Assembly: GCA_017255395.1 (NCBI GenBank)
Contig: JAFKDC010000022.1
Location: 51,427-115,426, forward strand
Source of the DNA: Enemella evansiae
GTDB taxonomy: Bacteria > Pseudomonadota > Alphaproteobacteria > Rhodobacterales > Rhodobacteraceae
Direction of reading: 5' to 3'
Length of the DNA: 64,000 nucleotides
Shown: positions 34,580-43,112 of the stretch, one piece after another
How positions within the stretch are numbered: the first letter of the stretch is position 1
How the letters are laid out: every line of letters starts with the position of its first letter
Notes under the pieces: model-generated
Seen by the model: the letters and a program-made list of their open reading frames with translations, nothing else
Database searches by the model: none
What the model was told of the DNA's origin: nothing
Translations under genes and position numbers: made by a program

Positions 34580-34995
34580 TCCTGCGCCTTGCACTCATGC
34601 TGGCGGCCCTCGCGGGGGCCGCCTCGGCGCAGGACAGCCTGCGCGAGCGCATCGACGCCCTGCGCGCCGCCGAGGCGCCAGTGGTGACCGGCGACCTCTA
34701 CGCCGAGGACCGCGAGCGCGACCTCGACCGGATCGCGGCGCACGCGGGTGTGTTGTTTCCGCAGGCGGAGCGGATCGCGCTTTTCGTCGGTCCCGGATGT
34801 GCGGACTGCGCCACGGCCCGGACAGAGCTGCAAGCCCTGGGTCATCCGGTTGCCCTGCACGACACCGGCGCCCCGGCCTCTGCGGCACTGCACGAGGCCC
34901 TGGCCCTGGAGGATCTGCCCGCCTACGTCATGTCGGACCGGCTGATCCGGGGCCACATGCCCGCCTTCGTGCTGGAGCGCTACCTGTCCGAGTGA
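34576..34995 (+). CDS. Small periplasmic thioredoxin-like protein with CADC motif
   Basis: 139 residues. Signal peptide ('LRLALMLAALAGAASAQ'); the mature part has a ~45-residue helical lead, then 'IALFVGPGCADCATARTELQALGHPVALHD' with C75-A-D-C78, and 'LEDLPAYVMSDRLIRGHM' with a candidate cis-proline before a short C-terminal helix. This is the minimal thioredoxin layout (beta-CxxC-helix-beta, then P-x-beta-beta-helix), similar to TrbC/glutaredoxin-like domains. I do not recognise a named family. The start overlaps the DsbA stop as ATGA, so it is translationally coupled and may reduce or recycle that protein. The fold assignment is inference. Confidence 0.8.
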   Translation: MILRLALMLAALAGAASAQDSLRERIDALRAAEAPVVTGDLYAEDRERDLDRIAAHAGVLFPQAERIALFVGPGCADCATARTELQALGHPVALHDTGAPASAALHEALALEDLPAYVMSDRLIRGHMPAFVLERYLSE

Positions 34996-34998
34996 GGC

Positions 34999-35065
34999 AA
35001 AGCCGCCTGGAAGCGGCTTTCAACGCTCTTCGAAGAGCGTTTCGAAAGGCCCTTCGAAGGGCCTT
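34999..35065. terminator. Three consecutive hairpins between convergent genes
   Basis: AAAGCCGC/GCGGCTTT (34999-35006, 35013-35020), the 20-base palindrome AACGCTCTTCGAAGAGCGTT (35022-35041) and the 20-base palindrome AAGGCCCTTCGAAGGGCCTT (35046-35065) lie back to back. The last two share a CTTCGAAG core. They fill the gap between the mini-thioredoxin gene and ispG, which point at each other, and most likely terminate both directions. Confidence 0.75.
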
Positions 35066-35071
35066 GCCGCC

Positions 35072-36199
35072 CTACTCCGCCGCCTGCGCGGCCTCGCGGG
35101 CGTCGATCTCGGCGGCCTTCTTCTCGACCTCTTCGACGATATGCTCGATCATCTGGTCGTTGGTCATCTTGTGGCTGGCCTTGCCCGCCAGATAGACCAT
35201 GCCCGCCCCATTGCCGCCACCGGTGAAGCCCACGTCGGTCATCAGCGCCTCGCCGGGGCCATTCACCACGCAGCCGATGATCGACAGCGACATCGGCGTC
35301 TTGATATGTTCCAGCCGCTGTTCCAGCGCCTCGACGGTCTTGATGACATCGAACCCCTGCCGCGCGCAGCTGGGGCAAGAGATGATATTCACCCCGCGAT
35401 GGCGCAGGCCGAGCGATTTCAGGATCTCGTAGCCGACCTTCACCTCTTCGACCGGATCGGCCGACAGCGAGACGCGGATCGTGTCGCCGATGCCCATCCA
35501 CAGCAGGTTGCCGAGGCCGATGGCGCTTTTGATCGTGCCGGACATCAGGCCGCCCGCCTCGGTGATCCCGAGGTGAATGGGCTTGTCCGTCGCCTCCGCG
35601 ATGCCCTGATAGGCGGCGGCGGCCAGGAAGACGTCCGAGGCCTTCACCGAGATCTTGAACTCGTGGAAGTCGTTGTCCTCGAGGATCTTGATGTGATCCA
35701 TGCCGCTTTCGACCATGGCATCGGGGCACGGCTCGCCGTATTTCTCCAGCAGGTGTTTTTCCAGCGACCCGGCATTGACGCCGATGCGCATGGAACAGCC
35801 GTGATCACGCGCCGCCTTGATGACCTCGCGCACCCGCTCCTGGCTGCCGATATTGCCCGGGTTGATGCGCAGGCAGGCGGCGCCGGCCTCGGCGGCCTCG
35901 ATCCCGCGCTTGTAGTGGAAATGGATGTCCGCGACGATCGGCACCGGGCTTTCCCGCACGATCTCTTTCAGCGCCCTGGACGAATCCTGATCGGGCACCG
36001 AGATCCGCACGATGTCGGCCCCGGCCTCTGCCGCCGCCTGAACCTGCGCGATGGTGCCCGCAATGTCGGTGGTGACGGTGTTCGTCATGGTCTGCACAGA
36101 GATCGGCGCGTCGCCGCCCACCGGGACAGAGCCCACCATGATCTGGCGCGACTTCCGGCGGTAGATATTGCGCCAGGGGCGGACGGGATTGAGGCTCAT
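35072..36199 (-). CDS. ispG: Flavodoxin/ferredoxin-dependent 4-hydroxy-3-methylbut-2-enyl diphosphate synthase
   Basis: 375 residues. It converts methylerythritol cyclodiphosphate to HMBPP, the penultimate MEP-pathway step to isoprenoids, using a [4Fe-4S] cluster. '[25 protein letters not shown]' is the conserved start; '[10 protein letters not shown]', 'LRINPGNIG' and 'LGITEAGG' line the barrel. The cluster ligands are visible at '[13 protein letters not shown]' (C-x-x-C) and '[12 protein letters not shown]' (third Cys plus the N-G-P-G-E motif). Cytoplasmic. It lies downstream of the RodZ-like gene on the same strand with a 160-base gap. Confidence 0.98.
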   Translation of the reverse strand: MSLNPVRPWRNIYRRKSRQIMVGSVPVGGDAPISVQTMTNTVTTDIAGTIAQVQAAAEAGADIVRISVPDQDSSRALKEIVRESPVPIVADIHFHYKRGIEAAEAGAACLRINPGNIGSQERVREVIKAARDHGCSMRIGVNAGSLEKHLLEKYGEPCPDAMVESGMDHIKILEDNDFHEFKISVKASDVFLAAAAYQGIAEATDKPIHLGITEAGGLMSGTIKSAIGLGNLLWMGIGDTIRVSLSADPVEEVKVGYEILKSLGLRHRGVNIISCPSCARQGFDVIKTVEALEQRLEHIKTPMSLSIIGCVVNGPGEALMTDVGFTGGGNGAGMVYLAGKASHKMTNDQMIEHIVEEVEKKAAEIDAREAAQAAE

Positions 36200-36359
36200 G
36201 GGAGGTCGTCCTCTCGGTCGGAATGGGCTGCGCCCGTTGCGGCATAGGTAGCGGCCCCGCCCATGCGCTTCAAGCGCGGCGCGGGGTCACGGGGTTGCTG
36301 TCACGAAGGTGTCACGCGCCAGATGTGTCGGGCTTGCCCCGAACACAGGGCCCCGCGTA

Positions 36360-38267
36360 TCAGCGCGGCGGCAGTTGCGACTGCAGGTTCAGTTCCGCCA
36401 CGACCCTGGCCAGCGTCTGGTTCTGGGTCAGGTCGGCGACCTGAAGACGCTGGGTGATGTCCGAGGAGGCAAGTTGCAGGTTGCGCCCGAACTGGCCGCT
36501 TTCGCCGTAAGGCCCGTAGGTCTGGCCGTTCATCGCGAAATACACGCCGCCCGCGTTGCCCGAGAAGATCTTGGGCGCTTCGGCGGTTTGCGGCACCTTG
36601 TAGGTATCGCCGGGCTGCATTTCGGCGGCGAAGATCTTCTGCCCCGACGGCAGCGAGACCTCGACCCAAGTGGCGGCGGTGGCGACGACGGTGATGCCCG
36701 GCGCCGGCGTAGCGGTGACCTGGGGGACCTGAGGCAGCCGTTCGGGCTGCGCATCGGCCACCTGCGCGGGGACGTCGGGAGGACGCGCGTCGGCCTGCTG
36801 CACCGGGGCATCCGGCAGCGGCGCGGCTGCGCCCTGCCGACCCGGGATACCCATGACCTGCGGCAGCGGGTTAACAGGGCGCTGCGCCGCCGCGATGGCC
36901 GTGCTCGGCGACGGCTCGGGCTGGGTGACGGGGACCACCGGTTCCGCGGGCGCGTATTGCGCGAAATGCTGCGGGCGCAGCGCGGGCGACGGTTCCGACG
37001 GGGCCTTGATCCGCAGCACCGGCTGGACGGCGGCGACCTGCACCGACGCAGCCGCCGGGGCCTGAAGGTCCAGGGCGACGAGCGCCGACATCAGGTCGTC
37101 ATCGGCGCCGGGCTTGGCGGGCCGGAAGCGCTGCGTCAGGTCGGCGGCGGCCAGCGAGATGCCCGAGGTCACGGCGCCGCGATTGCCCGAGGGGCCGTAG
37201 GTGGTGCCGTTCACGGTGAAATAGACGGCCCCGGATTCCCCCACCTGGATCTGCGGCGCGCGGGCGTCGCGCGGCACGGCAAAGCTGTCGCCCGCGTTCA
37301 TGACGCGGGAATACAGAACCCGACCGCCTTCGTCCTTGATCTGTACCCAGGCCGGACGCGCGGCCACGACCATGACACCCTGCCCGCCTGCCCCGGCCCT
37401 CGGCGCGCCCCCTGCCACCAGCGACTCGGCCAGAGCGGCGGCGGCGACGGTGCTGTCCTGAATCCGCGGAAGACCGGCGGCAGAGCCGCCGAAGACGCCC
37501 ACGCCTTCGGGATCCAGCGTCGAGATCGGTGCGTCGCGGGCCACCAGAACCGGCACGTCCAGCGCCTGCGGGCGGTAGAGCCTGTCGAAGGCCTCTGTCG
37601 TGGGCGGCGTGAAGACACCGGCCATGGAGTTTTCGGTCGTGCGCGCGGCGGAGGGCGAAATCGCCGCATCCAGCGGGTCCAGCTCGCTCAGGACCACGGG
37701 GGTCTGGTCCACCGGGGCCAGCTGCACACGCTGGACCTCTTGCAACACCGCGTAGCCGCCGTAGCCGATCCCGGCGATCAGCCCGATCAGCACCAGCGAA
37801 GAGCCGATGGCGCGCGGTTCGATGTTCGCGAGAAACCCGTCGGAGGCCGGAGCGAAGGGCATAAGCGGCTCGCTCAGCGGATTGCGGGGCCGGGCACGCG
37901 GTTCGTCAACGGCAGCCGCCTTGCGGATGGTCGAGGCCTTCTGCGACATGCCATGCGCGACGGAAAAGCCGCTTTCCGCGCAGAAATGCGCAAAGGCTTC
38001 GTCCGGGTCCATGCCCAGATAGCGCGCGTAAGACCGGACGTAACCGGCGATGAAACCGGGCGTATCGAAGACAGAGGGGTCGCAATTCTCGATGGCGGCG
38101 ATGTAGCTGGCTTTGATCCGCAGCTCTCGCTGGACGTCGAGCAGCGATTTGCCCAGCGTCGCGCGCTCGCCGCGCATGACATCCCCCAGACGCATGGCGT
38201 AGTCGTCAAAGCCTTGCTGTGACGCGTCTTCCGGATCGGTGCGTTTTTGGGTCATGCGCCCAATCAT
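36360..38267 (-). CDS. RodZ-like protein: helix-turn-helix, membrane helix, tandem DUF4115 domains
   Basis: About 635 residues. N-terminal HTH_25 domain ('LGDVMRGERATLGKSLLDVQRELRIKASYIAAIENCDPSVFDTPGFIAGYVRSYARYLGMDP' region, ~20-85), a basic linker, one membrane helix ('GSSLVLIGLIAGIGYGGYAVL') and a long periplasmic part with two similar DUF4115 beta-domains: one with 'WVQIKDEGGRVLYSRVMNAGDSFAVP', one with 'WVEVSLPSGQKIFAAEMQPGDTYKVP', each ending in 'TYGP'. RodZ links MreB to the cell wall. The duplicated C-terminal domain joined by a Pro/Ala/Gln-rich linker makes it longer than E. coli RodZ. Start is uncertain (38282, 38267 or 38255). Upstream neighbour is hemA. Confidence 0.88.
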   Translation of the reverse strand: MIGRMTQKRTDPEDASQQGFDDYAMRLGDVMRGERATLGKSLLDVQRELRIKASYIAAIENCDPSVFDTPGFIAGYVRSYARYLGMDPDEAFAHFCAESGFSVAHGMSQKASTIRKAAAVDEPRARPRNPLSEPLMPFAPASDGFLANIEPRAIGSSLVLIGLIAGIGYGGYAVLQEVQRVQLAPVDQTPVVLSELDPLDAAISPSAARTTENSMAGVFTPPTTEAFDRLYRPQALDVPVLVARDAPISTLDPEGVGVFGGSAAGLPRIQDSTVAAAALAESLVAGGAPRAGAGGQGVMVVAARPAWVQIKDEGGRVLYSRVMNAGDSFAVPRDARAPQIQVGESGAVYFTVNGTTYGPSGNRGAVTSGISLAAADLTQRFRPAKPGADDDLMSALVALDLQAPAAASVQVAAVQPVLRIKAPSEPSPALRPQHFAQYAPAEPVVPVTQPEPSPSTAIAAAQRPVNPLPQVMGIPGRQGAAAPLPDAPVQQADARPPDVPAQVADAQPERLPQVPQVTATPAPGITVVATAATWVEVSLPSGQKIFAAEMQPGDTYKVPQTAEAPKIFSGNAGGVYFAMNGQTYGPYGESGQFGRNLQLASSDITQRLQVADLTQNQTLARVVAELNLQSQLPPR

Positions 38268-38394
38268 GCGAGACTGCCCCATCTTCCCCAACTTCCGTGA
38301 CTGCCCGTTTCTTGTCCACGGACAGCGACTCGCGTAGCCCGCTTATTACGATAAGCTTACCACACCGCAAGGATCATGACAGGTTTTACAGGGG

Positions 38395-39624
38395 TCAGCC
38401 CGCCATTTCGGCACGATTCAGCGCACAATGGCTCCAGAGTTCATCCATCGCGTGAACCAGGTGATCCATCTCTTTCGGCCCGTGCACGGGGGACGGGGTG
38501 AAGCGCAGACGCTCCGTGCCGCGCGGCACGGTGGGGAAATTGATCGGCTGCACGTAGATGCCATAGCCGTCCAGCATCATGTCCGACATCAGCTTTGTGT
38601 GCTTGGGATCGCCCACGATCACCGGCACGATATGGCTGCCGTGATCGACGATCGGCAGGCCCATGGCCTTCAGCCGGGTCTTGAGGATCTTGGCCTGGGT
38701 CTGGTGTTCCTCGCGCAGCTTCGCACCGCCCGAGGTCTTGAGGAAGGCGACAGAGGCCTGCGCACCGGCGGCCAGCGCCGGGGCCAGCGAGGTCGAGAAG
38801 ATGAAGCCCGGCGCATAAGACCGCACGGCATCACACATTTTCTCGGATGCAGCGATATAGCCGCCCATCACGCCATAGGCCTTGGCCAGCGTGCCGTTGA
38901 TGATGTCCAGCCGGTGCATCAGGCGGTCGCGCTCGGCCACGCCGGCGCCGCGCGGGCCGTACATGCCCACCGCGTGGACCTCGTCGATGTAGGTCAGCGC
39001 GCCGAATTCGTCGGCAAGGTCGCAGATCGCTTCGATCGGGCCGAAGTCGCCGTCCATCGAGTAGATCGACTCGAAGGCGATCAGCTTGGGCGCCTCGGGG
39101 TCATCGGCTTCCAGCTTGGCCCGCAGATCGGCGAGATCGTTGTGCTTGAAGATCCGCTTGGCACCGCCGTTGCGCTTGATCCCCTCGATCATCGAGGCGT
39201 GATTCAGCTCATCCGAATAGATGATCAGGCCGGGAAACAGCTTCGGCAGGGTCGAGAGCGTGGCATCGTTGGCGATATAGGCCGAGGTGAACAGCAGCGC
39301 CGATTCCTTGCCGTGCAGGTCGGCAAGCTCTGCCTCAAGCGCCTTGTGATAAACCGTGGTGCCCGAGATGTTGCGCGTCCCGCCCGATCCCGCGCCGGTG
39401 GCGTCGATGGCCTCGTGCATGGCCGCCAGCACCACGGGGTGCTGCCCCATGCCAAGGTAGTCGTTGCCGCACCAGACAGTGATCGGCTGCTCTGACCCGT
39501 CGGGCTTGCGGCGCACGGCGTGCGGAAACTGACCCTTGGTCCGCTCGATGTCGATGAAGGTCCGGTAGCGGCCTTCTTCGTGCAGGCGGTTCAGGGCCTC
39601 GTCCAGCTTCGCCGTATAGTCCAT
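38395..39624 (-). CDS. hemA: 5-aminolevulinate synthase (C4 pathway)
   Basis: 409 residues. It condenses glycine with succinyl-CoA to 5-aminolevulinate, the first step of tetrapyrrole synthesis in alphaproteobacteria. The alpha-oxoamine synthase landmarks are all there: '[17 protein letters not shown]', '[12 protein letters not shown]', '[22 protein letters not shown]', '[22 protein letters not shown]' and the PLP lysine region '[17 protein letters not shown]'. ATG at 39624 has GGAAGGA upstream; the longer frame to 39696 is rejected. An FNR-type box lies 146 bases upstream, so expression probably responds to oxygen. Confidence 0.97.
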   Translation of the reverse strand: MDYTAKLDEALNRLHEEGRYRTFIDIERTKGQFPHAVRRKPDGSEQPITVWCGNDYLGMGQHPVVLAAMHEAIDATGAGSGGTRNISGTTVYHKALEAELADLHGKESALLFTSAYIANDATLSTLPKLFPGLIIYSDELNHASMIEGIKRNGGAKRIFKHNDLADLRAKLEADDPEAPKLIAFESIYSMDGDFGPIEAICDLADEFGALTYIDEVHAVGMYGPRGAGVAERDRLMHRLDIINGTLAKAYGVMGGYIAASEKMCDAVRSYAPGFIFSTSLAPALAAGAQASVAFLKTSGGAKLREEHQTQAKILKTRLKAMGLPIVDHGSHIVPVIVGDPKHTKLMSDMMLDGYGIYVQPINFPTVPRGTERLRFTPSPVHGPKEMDHLVHAMDELWSHCALNRAEMAG

Positions 39625-39714
39625 CGCGCGCGTCCTTCCAGTTCTTCGGGCCCCTGCGCTGCAATGGCCCTTTGCCTGCGGGTGGTTTATCCGCATTCAG
39701 GTTCGTGAATAACT

Positions 39715-39728
39715 AAAGCCAAGGCTTT
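39715..39728. promoter_or_regulatory. Palindrome in the hemA leader
   Basis: AAAGCCAAGGCTTT is a perfect 6-base-arm inverted repeat, 42 bases from the FNR box toward hemA. If FNR acts from the usual -41.5 position, the transcription start would fall near 39735 and this palindrome just downstream, a possible repressor site. No regulator can be named. Confidence 0.35.
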
Positions 39729-39769
39729 TGTCTGTCCACCTCTTTGCCCCCGGACCTTCCGTCGCAGCC

Positions 39770-39783
39770 TTGATCCAGGTCAA
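39770..39783. promoter_or_regulatory. FNR/FnrL-type box upstream of hemA
   Basis: TTGATCCAGGTCAA matches the FNR consensus TTGAT-N4-ATCAA with a single mismatch (G for A at the start of the second half). It is 146 bases upstream of the hemA start. hemA genes of purple and Roseobacter-type bacteria are known FnrL targets, so oxygen-dependent control is likely. Confidence 0.75.
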
Positions 39784-40082
39784 GTGTTTAGAACCGTTCT
39801 TACGACCAATGGCGCGGGGCCGCACGAAAAGGCGCATATCGGAAACAGGATTGCCGCGCCACCCGGCAGCCGCGATTCGAAAGACCACGCCTCTCGACAG
39901 GGGCAGCGCCGCCCGGCGCCGTGCCACAGGCGGGACCACCGGCCTGTCACGCCATGGGGCGCGGGCCGCCCGGCGGGGCTCGCTGCTGCGCACCGGCTGC
40001 GCCGGTCCGTCAACAGACCGTCCACTGGACAGCAGGCGCCGCCCTGCTAGGGTCCGGTCAAACCAAAACGCCGGAGCAGATG
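39784..40082. other. Upstream region of the M20 peptidase
   Basis: 299 bases between the FNR box and the peptidase start. Open frames here have arginine-rich, low-information products and are read as noise. A GGAG at 40073-40076 is the ribosome site for the peptidase. No promoter was assigned with confidence; the FNR box could also act on this gene, although it is 300 bases away. Confidence 0.4.
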
Positions 40083-41453
40083 ATGACCCTCGACGCCACC
40101 CTTTCGCGTATCGACGCCGACATGCCCGCCGCGCTGGACCGGCTGATGGCCCTGTTGCGCATTCCCTCTATCTCGACCGATCCGGCCTACAAGCCGGAAT
40201 GCGACCGCGCCGCCGACTGGCTGGTGGCCGACCTTGCCTCTTTCGGGATCGCCGCCGAGAAGCGCCCGACCCCCGGCCACCCGATGGTCGTGGGCCACGT
40301 GCCCGGGGACGGCCCGCATGTGCTGTTCTACGGCCATTACGACGTGCAGCCGGTGGACCCGCTGACACTGTGGGACCGCGATCCCTTCGACCCCGCCATC
40401 GAGGAAACGCCCAGGGGCCGGGTGATCCGCGGACGCGGCGCCAGCGACGACAAGGGCCAGCTGATGACCTTCGTCGAGGCCTGCCGCGCCTGGAAAGAGG
40501 TCAACGGCACCCTGCCCTGTCACATCACCTTCTTCTTCGAGGGCGAGGAAGAAAGCGGATCGCCCTCGCTGATCCCCTTCCTCAAGGAGAACGCGGACGA
40601 GCTGAAGGCCGACCTCGCGCTGATCTGCGACACCGGCCTTTTTGAGTCCCGCGTGCCGGCGATCATGACGCAACTGCGCGGGCTTCTGGGCGAAGAGATC
40701 ACCCTGACCGGCCCCGACAAGGACCTGCACTCGGGCATGTACGGCGGTGCCGCGATCAACCCGATCCGGGTGCTGGCGAAAATCCTAGCCAACCTGCATG
40801 ACGTGGCGGGCCGCATCCAGGTGCCCGGTTTCTATGACGGCGTGCCCGACCTGCCCGAGGACATCGCGCAGCAGTGGCAGGCGCTGAATTTCGACCATGG
40901 CGCCTTCCTTGGCGGCGTTGGCCTGTCGCAACCGGCGGGCGAGACCGACAAGACGCCGCTGGAAATGATCTGGTCGCGGCCCACCGCAGAGGTCAACGGC
41001 ATCATCGGCGGTTATACCGGCGACGGTTTCAAGACGGTGCTGCCCTCCAAGGCCTCGGCCAAGGTGTCCTTCCGGCTGGTCGGCCAGCAGGACCCGCATA
41101 CCATCCGCGAGAGCTTTCGCGCCTGGGTGCAGGCGCAGCTGCCCAAGGATGTGACGGCAGAGTTCCACGGCCACGGCGCCTCTCCCGCCGGGCAGATGTC
41201 GACCGAGCACCCGGCCTTCGAACAGGCGCGCGCGGTGCTGGGCGCCGAGTGGGGCCACGACGCCGCCTTCACCGGCTGCGGCGGGTCGATCCCGGTGGCG
41301 GGCTACTTCAAGACCATCCTGGACATGGACACCATGCTGGTCGGCTGGGCCAAGGACGACGACCAGATCCACTCTCCGAACGAGAAATACGACGTCGAGA
41401 GCTTTCAGAAAGGCATCCGAAGCTGGGCGCGCGTGCTGGACGCGATCACCTGA
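40083..41453 (+). CDS. M20 family metallopeptidase (dipeptidase)
   Basis: 456 residues. Di-zinc peptidase features: 'VLFYGHYDVQPVDP' (first His ligand), 'IRGRGASDDKGQLM' (bridging Asp), 'FFFEGEEESGSPS' (Glu-Glu catalytic base and ligand), 'ALICDTGLF' (Asp ligand) and 'FTGCGGSIPVAGYFK' in the C-terminal part; the lid/dimerisation domain lies in between ('DKDLHSGMYGGAAINPI'). This is the CNDP/dipeptidase branch of M20, cytoplasmic, cleaving dipeptides or N-substituted amino acids. Two ATGs are adjacent (40080, 40083); the second has the better 6-base spacing from GGAG. A strong hairpin follows the stop. Confidence 0.93.
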   Translation: MTLDATLSRIDADMPAALDRLMALLRIPSISTDPAYKPECDRAADWLVADLASFGIAAEKRPTPGHPMVVGHVPGDGPHVLFYGHYDVQPVDPLTLWDRDPFDPAIEETPRGRVIRGRGASDDKGQLMTFVEACRAWKEVNGTLPCHITFFFEGEEESGSPSLIPFLKENADELKADLALICDTGLFESRVPAIMTQLRGLLGEEITLTGPDKDLHSGMYGGAAINPIRVLAKILANLHDVAGRIQVPGFYDGVPDLPEDIAQQWQALNFDHGAFLGGVGLSQPAGETDKTPLEMIWSRPTAEVNGIIGGYTGDGFKTVLPSKASAKVSFRLVGQQDPHTIRESFRAWVQAQLPKDVTAEFHGHGASPAGQMSTEHPAFEQARAVLGAEWGHDAAFTGCGGSIPVAGYFKTILDMDTMLVGWAKDDDQIHSPNEKYDVESFQKGIRSWARVLDAIT

Positions 41454-41460
41454 CGGCGGG

Positions 41461-41495
41461 CGGGCCGGGTCGGGTGATCACCCCGATCCGGCCCG
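41461..41495 (+). terminator. Strong GC hairpin after the M20 peptidase
   Basis: CGGGCCGGGTCGGG (41461-41474) pairs with CCCGATCCGGCCCG (41482-41495) over 14 positions with one G-T pair, 8 bases past the stop. No T-run follows, so it is either a weak intrinsic terminator or a 3' stabilising structure. Confidence 0.55.
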
Positions 41496-41612
41496 CGGCT
41501 TACGCAGCGGCACGCGCAAAAGGTTAAAACTTTGCGTATTGCGGCGGTGCATTAAGGCGGTTTCGCCCAGATCCACCCCGAATTTGCCTGAATCGCCCCC
41601 TAGACCAAGGGC

Positions 41613-42149
41613 ATGGCACGGACCCTGACGAAACAGACCCGCTCGGATTTCATGCTGCGCGTGCGCCGCGTGGACCCGAAATTCCATACCCACGGCGAGG
41701 CGGCCTATGCGAAGGACCGCACGCCACGCCGCCGCACCCTCTCGACGCTGCTGGGCTTCGGCTGGATCTACACGGTCACCGCGATCGCCAATGGCCGCGA
41801 CCACATCGCCGGATCGCTGCGAGAGGGCAGCCTGCCCACAGAGTATCACCCGTGGATCTTCGCCGGGCTGACCGTGCTTCTGGCCGCTTCGGCAGCGATG
41901 ATCCTGCTGCATATCGCGCTCTGGCTGTTCCATGGTGGCAACAAGAAGCGAAACTCGGGCGGCATCCTGCTTGGGGCGCTTGGCGCCTTGATGCTGTTCT
42001 ACACGCCAGCCAGCCTCTGGACCCAGGGCTTTGACATGCTGGACGGGCATTCCCGGACCGTCCTGTCGCAGGCCGGGGCCGCGCTGGAAGACACCCTCCC
42101 CGGCATCCGGATCGAGACGGTGTCCTTCGTCGCCTCTTCCGGCCGCTAG
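41613..42149 (+). CDS. Hypothetical membrane protein, 178 aa
   Basis: A basic N-terminus (~45 residues, 'MLRVRRVDPKFH', 'KDRTPRRRTLSTL') precedes a weak first hydrophobic segment (about 47-60), a clear helix 'WIFAGLTVLLAASAAMILLHIALWLF' (about 82-107) and another, 'GGILLGALGALMLFYTPASLW' (~115-135); the C-terminus is soluble. No family recognised; no catalytic motif. Coding bias and the lack of competing frames support it. Its stop overlaps that of the convergent glycosyltransferase gene in the shared bases CTAG (42146-42149). Confidence 0.75.
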   Translation: MARTLTKQTRSDFMLRVRRVDPKFHTHGEAAYAKDRTPRRRTLSTLLGFGWIYTVTAIANGRDHIAGSLREGSLPTEYHPWIFAGLTVLLAASAAMILLHIALWLFHGGNKKRNSGGILLGALGALMLFYTPASLWTQGFDMLDGHSRTVLSQAGAALEDTLPGIRIETVSFVASSGR

Positions 42150-43021
42150 ACCAACCCGGTGAACCGTTCGGGCAGACGGTATTGTTCGGCGTAATCGGGC
42201 CGCTTGAAGGCCCAGTAGCCGGTCTCTCCGCGCGGCGCCCAGGATCGGTGCATCCGCCTGCGCACCCAGCCAAGGTCAAAATCCTCGCGGACCTCCTGCG
42301 CGTGGAACCCGTCGAACACCGCCCGGTCCTCGCCCCGCGCCTCGGTAAACCAGTGCCGCCCGATCGCCGCCTCCTGCACGCTGGCCCCCACCTCTTCGGT
42401 GACGCGGTTGCGGGCGTTCATGGTCTGCACATAGGTGTCGAAGTCGCAGAACTTCAGGTGCAGCAGGTACAGCGCATCCGGCGTGTGCAGCGTGTCGTAC
42501 TGGGTGAAATGCCCGCCCCGGGCGATCTTGGCGCCATGGCTGACGATGCAGGGCTTCGAGTAATGCGGCGCCAGCCGGACATGACGGCGCGGCCCCAGGA
42601 TGCGGTCCGTGACCGGCGCCGGTTCAAGGTCGGTGCGATGGATCACCTCCAGCCCCAGCGGCGTCAGGATGCGCTTGCCGCGCGTCGCGCGCAGGTAAGT
42701 CAGCAGGTCGCGCCCGTCCTCGGGATCGACCACCACCAATTCGTCGACGTCGCCCACGATCACGTGCCGGTAATAGCAGCGCAGCCCCTGCACGACGTTG
42801 TTCAGCAGCCGCCACCGCTTCATGTCGAAGTTCGGGTGCGGATCGCCTGGAATGCCGATGACGTTGCAGCCCTCGGCCAGCCGCGCCACCGCCGCGCCGT
42901 GCCCGTGGTTGATGACCGTGCAGTTCTCGCGGCCCAGCAGGCCGCCGTAGTGCCGCAGCCAGGCCTTCAGGAAGAAGGGATCGTCGCGGACCATGGTCAC
43001 GGCGGCCACGTCGGATTGCAT
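42146..43021 (-). CDS. Glycosyltransferase family 2-like protein
   Basis: 291 residues from the ATG at 43021, with AGGAG 7 bases upstream. 'VAAVTMVRDDPFFLKAWLRHYGGLLG' is the nucleotide-sugar binding start of this GT group (DUF4422/GT92-like layout: a short N-terminal strand, then a W-L-x-H-Y loop), and 'HVIVGDVDELVVVDP' is the D-x-D metal site. Later blocks 'KFCDFDTYVQTMNAR' and 'GRHWF' fit bacterial members found in capsule or surface-glycan loci. Donor and acceptor are unknown. It is divergent from a sulfotransferase-like gene (91-base gap), and both may modify a surface polysaccharide (inference). Confidence 0.82.
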   Translation of the reverse strand: MQSDVAAVTMVRDDPFFLKAWLRHYGGLLGRENCTVINHGHGAAVARLAEGCNVIGIPGDPHPNFDMKRWRLLNNVVQGLRCYYRHVIVGDVDELVVVDPEDGRDLLTYLRATRGKRILTPLGLEVIHRTDLEPAPVTDRILGPRRHVRLAPHYSKPCIVSHGAKIARGGHFTQYDTLHTPDALYLLHLKFCDFDTYVQTMNARNRVTEEVGASVQEAAIGRHWFTEARGEDRAVFDGFHAQEVREDFDLGWVRRRMHRSWAPRGETGYWAFKRPDYAEQYRLPERFTGLV

Positions 43022-43112
43022 GCGAGGGCTCCTTGTTTTGCCGCAGCCTAGCGCAATACTGAATCGCCTTCCATGCGGCGAAGGCCTAGGATCGCGCGAA
43101 AAAGGACGCGAC

